Shown piece after piece: positions 6,746 to 12,039 of a DNA stretch of 12,039 bases (its first letter is position 1; the number at the start of each line of letters is the position of its first letter). Under the pieces are notes generated by a model, which saw only the letters and a program-made list of their open reading frames with translations, did not search any database and was not told the DNA's origin. Source of the DNA: Vulcanimicrobiia bacterium (GTDB lineage: Bacteria > Eremiobacterota > Eremiobacteria > Baltobacterales > Baltobacteraceae); assembly GCA_024281135.1 (NCBI GenBank), contig JAMXLG010000427.1:1-12039 (forward strand), in the 5' to 3' direction. The position numbers were made by a program, and so were the translations under genes.

Positions 6746-7363
6746 ATGCGTATCGACATCTGGAGCGATATCGTCTGCCCCTGGTGCTACATCGGAGAAA
6801 CGCGCTTCGACCGCGCGCTTGCACGATTTGACGGCGAGGTGACAATCCGGCGTCATCCGTTTCAGCTCGATCCCGAGGCGCCGGTCCCCGGCATTCCCGC
6901 GCGCGAACGCTATGCAAAGAAGTTCGGCGATGAAGCGCCGGCGATCGAGGAACGCGTGACGCGTGAGGCCGCAGCCGAAGGCTTGCATTTCGATTTCGGT
7001 AGCGCGCTTACAGCGAATACGTTTGATGCTCATCGGGCGCTTGCGTTCGCGCGCGCGAACGGAGACGAGCACGAGCTAGAGCGGTCGCTCTTCGCCGCTT
7101 ATTTCACCGAGGGCCTCGATATCAGCGATCCCGACGTATTGGTACGGCGCGGAGCCGATGCCGGTCTCGATGATGAAGCGTTAGCTACATATCTCGCGAG
7201 CGACGATGGCGTCGACTTAGTTCGTCAGGAACTCGTTGCCGCATTCGACCACGGCATCACGGCTGTTCCGAGCTTCGTCTTCAACGGGGAATTTCTCGTT
7301 CCGGGCGCCGTCGATACCGACACGTTCGTACGGATTCTCGAACAAATGCGCGATGTCGCGTAA
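6746..7363 (+). CDS. FrnE-type DsbA-family thiol oxidoreductase
   Basis: The 205-residue product belongs to the thioredoxin-fold DsbA family, close to the FrnE and polyketide-synthesis isomerase-like branch. The active-site CPWC is at residues 11-14, right after the first strand in MRIDIWSDIV, and the helical insert domain follows. The cis-Pro loop is VPSFVFNG, with P175 next to the active site in the fold, and the C-terminus ends in a strand-helix motif (FLVPGA, TFVRILEQM). There is no signal peptide, so it acts in the cytoplasm, unlike true DsbA. Family members handle disulfides or glutathione-linked chemistry, and the substrate here is unknown. ATG 6746 gives the standard family N-terminus; an upstream in-frame GTG at 6722 lies inside the hairpin and adds eight residues not expected in the family. 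No Shine-Dalgarno is seen. Its stop overlaps the start of the next gene by 11 bases, so the two are probably translated together. Confidence 0.92.
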   Translation: MRIDIWSDIVCPWCYIGETRFDRALARFDGEVTIRRHPFQLDPEAPVPGIPARERYAKKFGDEAPAIEERVTREAAAEGLHFDFGSALTANTFDAHRALAFARANGDEHELERSLFAAYFTEGLDISDPDVLVRRGADAGLDDEALATYLASDDGVDLVRQELVAAFDHGITAVPSFVFNGEFLVPGAVDTDTFVRILEQMRDVA

Positions 7364-8102
7364 GGCGCTCGTAACCGGCGCGGCGAGCGGGCTTGCTGCA
7401 GGAATCGCAGCAGCGCTTGCGCGCGACGGTTTCGACGAAATTGCAATCACGTATCGCACGACGCCACCTGCCGACACGCTCCGCGCGATCGAAACATCGG
7501 GCGTGCGCGCTTCCGCGGCGAGAATCGATTTTTCAGCGAACGAAGACGACGTGATTGCACTTCTCGATGAGTTTGTGAACGCCCGCGGGCCGTTTGACAC
7601 GCTCGTGCACGGTGTCGGACCGATGGTCGTCAAACGCTTCGAACGGATGACGATGGACGACTATAGCGAGATGTTCGACGGCAACGTGAGAAGCGCGGTG
7701 ATTGCCGCACGCGCAGTTCTTCCTGCCATGCGCGCCGCACACTTCGGCCGCATCGTGTTCTTCGGTATGAACGGCTCGAGCGAAACGCGTCCGTTTCGCG
7801 GCTTCTCACTTCATCAAGCGGCAAAGAGCGCGGTGGTCGCGCTCGCCCGGTGCTTGGCGCTCGAAGAAGCGGCGAACAACATCACCGTCAACGTGGTCGA
7901 GCCGGGGCACATCAAAAATAAAACGATTTCGCGCGCAGAGGCGTTCTCGCTCGAGAGCCGGGCGCCGCGAGGGCGCGTGGGAAGTTTCGAAGACATTGCC
8001 GACGTCGTGCGGTTCTTGGTCGACGCTGAGCGGGACTATGTCACAGGCGCCGTCATTGCGGTCACCGGGGGGTTGACCGAAGCCGACGAGCGAAACGCCT
8101 GA
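7353..8102 (+). CDS. Divergent short-chain dehydrogenase/reductase, His in place of catalytic Tyr
   Basis: A 249-residue classical-length SDR. The N-terminus carries the nucleotide-binding motif as TGAASGLAAG (residues 8-17), close to TGxxxGxG but with Ala for the last Gly. The later signature that is usually NNAG reads VHGVG (85-89). N111 sits where the catalytic Asn is expected. The YxxxK site reads HQAAK (154-158), so Lys is kept but Tyr is replaced by His. The expected Ser region reads FFGMNGSS (136-143), shifted by about two residues. Downstream, ITVNVVEPGHI and the C-terminal TGAVIAVTGG match the fold. A redox role on a carbonyl substrate is plausible by family, but the His swap leaves activity uncertain. 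ATG 7353 is chosen because it starts exactly at the Rossmann strand; a start at 7236 would add 39 residues that merely reuse the neighbour's codons. It overlaps the DsbA-family gene by 11 bases and ends five bases before the peptidase gene. Confidence 0.9.
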   Translation: MSRKALVTGAASGLAAGIAAALARDGFDEIAITYRTTPPADTLRAIETSGVRASAARIDFSANEDDVIALLDEFVNARGPFDTLVHGVGPMVVKRFERMTMDDYSEMFDGNVRSAVIAARAVLPAMRAAHFGRIVFFGMNGSSETRPFRGFSLHQAAKSAVVALARCLALEEAANNITVNVVEPGHIKNKTISRAEAFSLESRAPRGRVGSFEDIADVVRFLVDAERDYVTGAVIAVTGGLTEADERNA

Positions 8103-8107
8103 CCTTC

Positions 8108-10669
8108 ATGAGATATCGCGACGAATCGGACGGGCATCGCAAGTTTGCCCTCCCAGGCGCCGGCTTGCACTATGGGCCGGATAAAACGGTCATCGTCGAG
8201 CACATCGATCTTCATCTCGAACCGCATCTCGAAGAACAAACGCTCGACGGCATCTGCACAACGACGGTGCGCGCGCTCGACGAGCCGGTGGCGCGCTTAG
8301 AGCTGAACTCTGTCGATCTCACGATTTTAAGAGTCGAACGGGACGGTAAGGCGCAGTCATTCGAATCTCGCGATCAGCAACTTGCAATTACATTCGAGCC
8401 GCCGATTCAACCCGGCGAGCGCGCGAAATTCGCCGTTACGTATCGCGTCGTCAAACCGCGTCACGGATTGTTCTTCATCGAACCGACGCCGGAGTATCCG
8501 AATAACGTTCGCCACGCGTGGACGCAAAGCCAAGATGAAAACGCGCGCTTCTGGTTTCCGTGCCTGGACTATCCGCATTCGAAACAAACCACGTCAACGA
8601 CCGTGGTCGTGCCGAAGGGGCTCTTTGCCCTTGCAAATGGAGCGCTCGTCGAGCGCGCCGAGGACGGCGGACGTACGCGATTCGTCTACCGGCAAGACGT
8701 GCCGCATCCGACGTATTTGGTGACGCTCGTGGTCGGGCCGTTCGCCGAGATCGAACAACGTAATGCCGGATCGAACGGCACGCCGGTGTGGTACTACGTG
8801 CTTCCCGGACGCGAAGCCGACGGTGACCGCGCGTTCGGCAACACGCCGCGGATGATCGAGGCGTTTGAAGATCGGATCAAGACTGCATATCCGTATGCGC
8901 GCTATTCCCAGATTGCCGTCAGCGACTTCATTTTCGGCGGAATGGAAAACACGTCGGCAACGACGCAGACCGACCGCACGCTGCACGATGAACGCGCGCA
9001 TCTCGATTTCTCGAGCGATCCGCTCGTTTCGCACGAGCTCGCGCATCAATGGTTCGGCGATTTACTGACTTGCCGTGATTGGTCGCACGCGTGGTTGAAC
9101 GAGGGCTTCGCGACGTATTTCGAGTGTGTTTGGCGCGAGGCCGATCTCGGATATGACGAATACCTCTACGACGTCTTCGGCTGCGTCGCGCGCTACCTGG
9201 ATGAAGACAGTAATCGCTATCGCCGTCCGATTGTCTGCAACCGGTACATTGATCCGATCGAACTCTTCGACCGCCATCTTTACGAAAAAGGCGGCGCCGT
9301 GCTTCATATGCTGCGCGGCGAGCTCGGTGATGGACGGTTCTGGCGCTCCATTGCGCACTATGTCGCGCAAAATGCGGGACGCAACGTCGAGACGATCGAT
9401 GTGATTCGTGCCATCGAAGAAACGACCGGGCGCAATATGCGCGCCTTTTTCGACCAATGGGTCTTTCGCGGCGGTCATCCCGATCTTGACATCAGCGTAA
9501 GCTGGGACGCGCAGCGCAAAGCTGCTACGCTGACTATCGAACAGAAGCAGAAGATCGACGCCGAGAATCCGGCGTACGCGTTCGACGTCGAGATCGGTTT
9601 CTGCAGCACCGTCCCTGCATCGATCGCTTCGAACTTCGGCGCCGGCGCGCTGCCCGGCGAACGGCGAATCCGCGTGCACGTTGAGCGCGCGCACGAGACG
9701 GTTACGGTTCCGCTCGACGCGGAGCCGAAACTCGTGCGTTTCGATCCCGGAGCGTTTCTGCTGGGAAGCGTTGCGTTTAAATTGGGGAACGAGTTTTCGG
9801 CTGCGATACTTGAGTCGGATCCCGATCCAGTTGCGCGCCTTCGTGCGGCATGGGAGTTGTCGAAAGACGGCGCGCAGCGCGCGCGCGAAGCGCTCGCCGG
9901 CGCATTCGAGCACGAACCGTTTTGGGGCGTGTTGGAAGAAGTCGCCAATGCACTTGGAACGACGCGCGCACCGTGGGCGCGCGATATTCTCGTTCGCGCG
10001 CTGTCGCATTCCCATCCGAAGGTGCGTCGCGCGGTTGCCGCGGCCGCCGGAAACTTCCGCGATGAAGCGGCTGCGACGGCGTTGTTACCGCTTGCAAAGA
10101 ACGACGAGTCGTACATCGTGCGCGCTGCCGCACTGACTTCGCTCGGAAAAACGCGCGATGCGCGCGCTTTCGACGTCCTTCGTGAGGCGGTGCAAGAGCG
10201 GAGTTGGAACGGCACCGTTGCGGCGGGAGCAGCGAGCGGCCTTGCAGAGCTTGCGGACGAGCGTGCCATCGATCCGCTGATCGATGCTACGAAGCTCGGA
10301 CGCGACGAAGGATTGCGGCGCGCGGCTGTGCCGGCGCTCGCGCGGGCGGGTGAACTGCTCCCGGATGCGCGGCCACGCGTGGTCGACGCACTCGATCAGC
10401 TCCTCGACGATCCAGTGTTCCTCGTTCAACTCGCTGCAATCGCAGCTGCAGAGTCGCTTGCCGACGAACGTCTTCTCTATACGCTCGACCGCCTCGGGAC
10501 GAGCGGGTTCGACGGTCGTGTACGACGCGACGCAATTGAAGCAGCACAACGCATTCGTGAAGCACAGAAAGTACCGGCGCAGGTAACAGCCTTGCGCACT
10601 GACCTAGATGCCCTACGTGAAGATCAACGCAAGCTCCAGGACAAGATCGAAGCGCTCTCGCGCTCGTAA
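8108..10669 (+). CDS. M1-family zinc aminopeptidase with HEAT-like C-terminal repeats
   Basis: An 853-residue peptidase that removes N-terminal residues from peptides. The N-terminal beta domain covers about 15-215. The catalytic domain holds the substrate-binding GGMEN (277-281), zinc ligands H309 and H313 in HELAHQWFGD with general base E310, the third ligand E332 in NEGFATY (19 residues after H313, as the family requires), and the transition-state Tyr Y392 in LYEKGG. A beta domain follows (about 457-556). From about 565 to 820, Ala/Arg-rich helical pairs (HPKVRRAVAAAAGNF, SYIVRAAALTSLG, LVQLAAIAAAESLAD) look like HEAT repeats in place of the usual ERAP1-type C-terminal domain. The last 30 residues (about 824-853) form a charged coiled coil. 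There is no signal peptide, so it should be cytosolic. ATG 8108 follows the SDR stop by five bases with no Shine-Dalgarno, suggesting coupling. The 3' end overlaps the next gene by 62 bases. Confidence 0.95.
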   Translation: MRYRDESDGHRKFALPGAGLHYGPDKTVIVEHIDLHLEPHLEEQTLDGICTTTVRALDEPVARLELNSVDLTILRVERDGKAQSFESRDQQLAITFEPPIQPGERAKFAVTYRVVKPRHGLFFIEPTPEYPNNVRHAWTQSQDENARFWFPCLDYPHSKQTTSTTVVVPKGLFALANGALVERAEDGGRTRFVYRQDVPHPTYLVTLVVGPFAEIEQRNAGSNGTPVWYYVLPGREADGDRAFGNTPRMIEAFEDRIKTAYPYARYSQIAVSDFIFGGMENTSATTQTDRTLHDERAHLDFSSDPLVSHELAHQWFGDLLTCRDWSHAWLNEGFATYFECVWREADLGYDEYLYDVFGCVARYLDEDSNRYRRPIVCNRYIDPIELFDRHLYEKGGAVLHMLRGELGDGRFWRSIAHYVAQNAGRNVETIDVIRAIEETTGRNMRAFFDQWVFRGGHPDLDISVSWDAQRKAATLTIEQKQKIDAENPAYAFDVEIGFCSTVPASIASNFGAGALPGERRIRVHVERAHETVTVPLDAEPKLVRFDPGAFLLGSVAFKLGNEFSAAILESDPDPVARLRAAWELSKDGAQRAREALAGAFEHEPFWGVLEEVANALGTTRAPWARDILVRALSHSHPKVRRAVAAAAGNFRDEAAATALLPLAKNDESYIVRAAALTSLGKTRDARAFDVLREAVQERSWNGTVAAGAASGLAELADERAIDPLIDATKLGRDEGLRRAAVPALARAGELLPDARPRVVDALDQLLDDPVFLVQLAAIAAAESLADERLLYTLDRLGTSGFDGRVRRDAIEAAQRIREAQKVPAQVTALRTDLDALREDQRKLQDKIEALSRS

Positions 10670-12039
10670 ACGCCAAGCCGTCGGCCTCGTAGCGTTCCTC
10701 GTCGTGCTCATCGCGATTTTCGCGTTGGTGCGCGGTGCGCTCGTGCATCAGCCGGCGGCAACCGTGGCGGTGCGGCCGTCTGCAACGCCGGCTCCTACGG
10801 CGGCGCCCGCCGCTGCGTGGACGCCGCAGGAGCTTGCGCGCGTGCACACGATGCTTGCACAAACGTTCGGGCAGGTCATCGGCGCGGGCGATCGCGCGAG
10901 CCTGGTCGTCATCGGGGCACGCGGCGAGACCCTTTATTCATACGGCGCGTCGAATGTTGCAACGCCGGCGTCGGTGCAAAAACTGATCGTTGCCTATGCG
11001 TCGCTCAATTTGCTTGGACCGTCGTATCGCTTCCACACTCTGCTCGCCGCCGATCATCCCATTGCGACCGACGGCAGCCTCGATGGCAATCTGTGGCTCG
11101 TCGGTTCGGGCGATCCGTCATTTCGCAGTAATGACTTACGTGCCGGCGTGCAAGCGTTGCATCGCGCGGGGCTGCGTCATATCGACGGAAGCGTCGCAAT
11201 CGACCCGAACGTCATGCACGGTCCCGAAATCAACCCGCACTGGAGTCCTGCTGACGCAGGCGAAGATTTCCAGACGGCGGTGAGCGGCGTTTCGCTCGAC
11301 GGCGACACGGCCGAGTTTCGCGTGTATGGAACATCGCCCGGAGAGGCTGCGCGTGTTGTCGTCGTGCCTCAGAGTCCCGACGTTCGAACGTATGGAACGG
11401 TGACGACGAGTAGCGGCGCTGATTCAGTGACCATTGCGCCGGCAGACGGGAATTCGTTTCAGTTGAGCGGATACGTTCCAGCGGGCGTCGAGGAAAAGTT
11501 TTGGTTGCCGGTTCACGATATTCCGCACTACGCGGGTAGCGTGCTGCAAACGATGCTCGCGGACGAAGGGATTCGAACGAACGCAGCGCCGTCCGTGGGC
11601 GGCGTTCCAATCGACTCCATTGCACTTTGGGAACATCGAAGCGAAACGCTGCCGGTGCTCGTGAAACACATGCTCTATGTTTCCGACAATCACTTCGCGG
11701 AACAACTGCTGCGAACAATCGGCGGTGATGCGGTTGGCGATGCAGATGACCGTGACGGCATCGAGGCGGAATTGCAATTTTTGCGCTCGCGCGCGATTCC
11801 AACTCCCGGCCTCCAGTTGTACGACGGAAGCGGCCTGGCGGAAGCCAACCGTGTTTCCGCAACAACGCTCGCTCGTATTCTCAGCGATGCAGAGTTGCGG
11901 GACAACGGCGCTGAACTCTATCCGCTGCTTCCGGCCGGCGGACGCGACGGAACGCTGAAACACTATCACTTTCAATTAGCCCGGGTGCGGGCGAAGACGG
12001 GACACTTGAGCGATGCCGATTCGCTTGCGGGATACGTCG
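10608..12039 (+). CDS. dacB: Class C penicillin-binding protein / D-alanyl-D-alanine carboxypeptidase, partial
   Basis: This is a serine peptidase of family S13 (PBP4 type) that trims or cleaves peptidoglycan peptides in the envelope. The 3' end lies outside the window; 477 codons are present. All three active-site motifs are seen: SVQK (S122 nucleophile, K125), SDN (359-361) and KTG (463-465). The roughly 237-residue gap between the first two matches class C enzymes with a large inserted domain. The N-terminus is a very basic 23-residue segment, then one hydrophobic span (about 24-41), then an Ala/Pro linker to residue 70, so a signal anchor or uncleaved signal is likely. ATG 10608 directly follows an in-frame TAG at 10605, so it is the furthest possible start; GTG 10617 is the main alternative. 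Both start inside the M1 gene in another frame. No Shine-Dalgarno is visible, so expression probably depends on coupling to the peptidase gene. Confidence 0.92.
   Translation, partial: MPYVKINASSRTRSKRSRARKRQAVGLVAFLVVLIAIFALVRGALVHQPAATVAVRPSATPAPTAAPAAAWTPQELARVHTMLAQTFGQVIGAGDRASLVVIGARGETLYSYGASNVATPASVQKLIVAYASLNLLGPSYRFHTLLAADHPIATDGSLDGNLWLVGSGDPSFRSNDLRAGVQALHRAGLRHIDGSVAIDPNVMHGPEINPHWSPADAGEDFQTAVSGVSLDGDTAEFRVYGTSPGEAARVVVVPQSPDVRTYGTVTTSSGADSVTIAPADGNSFQLSGYVPAGVEEKFWLPVHDIPHYAGSVLQTMLADEGIRTNAAPSVGGVPIDSIALWEHRSETLPVLVKHMLYVSDNHFAEQLLRTIGGDAVGDADDRDGIEAELQFLRSRAIPTPGLQLYDGSGLAEANRVSATTLARILSDAELRDNGAELYPLLPAGGRDGTLKHYHFQLARVRAKTGHLSDADSLAGYV

Noticed and set aside
7236..7352. Upstream 39-codon extension of the SDR gene
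   Set aside because: The extension overlaps the coding end of the DsbA-family gene and gives a Ser/Arg-rich peptide unlike any SDR. ATG 7353 begins exactly at the Rossmann fold.
9062..10015. 317-codon open frame on the minus strand inside the M1 peptidase gene
   Set aside because: It lies opposite the catalytic and beta domains of the peptidase, has no recognisable motif and no ribosome site, and its composition is that of an antisense frame.

Overview
The window is ordinary-looking bacterial chromosome of moderately high GC (estimated by eye at around 60% in the main genes). It holds one tRNA gene and nine protein genes, the last cut off by the window end. A proton-driven RND exporter and secreted proteins point to a diderm bacterium. 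The copper-amine-oxidase-N-type 'stalk' domain fused to Ig-like modules and the M1 peptidase with HEAT-like repeats are reminiscent of poorly cultured lineages such as Candidatus Eremiobacterota. That placement is a guess from gene style, not something the sequence proves.

Left part (1-2073). A class II tRNA-Leu(GAG) at 41-127 is followed directly by a perfect hairpin terminator. A 23-base exact copy of the tRNA T-arm lies 95 bases downstream. I see no gene in 162-386 apart from that repeat and a Shine-Dalgarno site near its end. Two small genes without recognised families follow, one apparently cytosolic and one secreted, each with a good Shine-Dalgarno. A four-helix membrane protein lies convergently on the minus strand. 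The spacer 1880-2073 carries a perfect 7-bp inverted repeat and the ribosome binding site of the next gene.

Middle (2074-6683). A long RND-superfamily exporter subunit of 1157 residues has an intact proton relay but about 120 extra residues, with four extra hydrophobic segments, between its two halves. No adaptor or outer-membrane channel gene accompanies it. After a 16-bp hairpin comes a secreted protein with a stalk domain and two Ig-like domains.

Right part (6746-12039). Four plus-strand genes are packed as a probable operon: a FrnE-type DsbA-family oxidoreductase, a divergent short-chain dehydrogenase whose catalytic Tyr position is His, an M1 zinc aminopeptidase with a HEAT-like C-terminal half, and a class C penicillin-binding protein (DacB/PBP4 type). 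The junctions are an 11-bp overlap, a 5-bp gap and a 62-bp overlap. None of these four starts shows a Shine-Dalgarno, unlike the left-hand genes, so translational coupling is likely. I see no shared pathway: one enzyme acts on cytoplasmic thiols, one probably on a carbonyl substrate, one on cytosolic peptides and one on peptidoglycan.

I found no insertion sequence, CRISPR array, phage gene or evident new defence system. The points most worth following up are the RND insertion, the His-for-Tyr SDR, the long gene overlap and the T-arm duplication.
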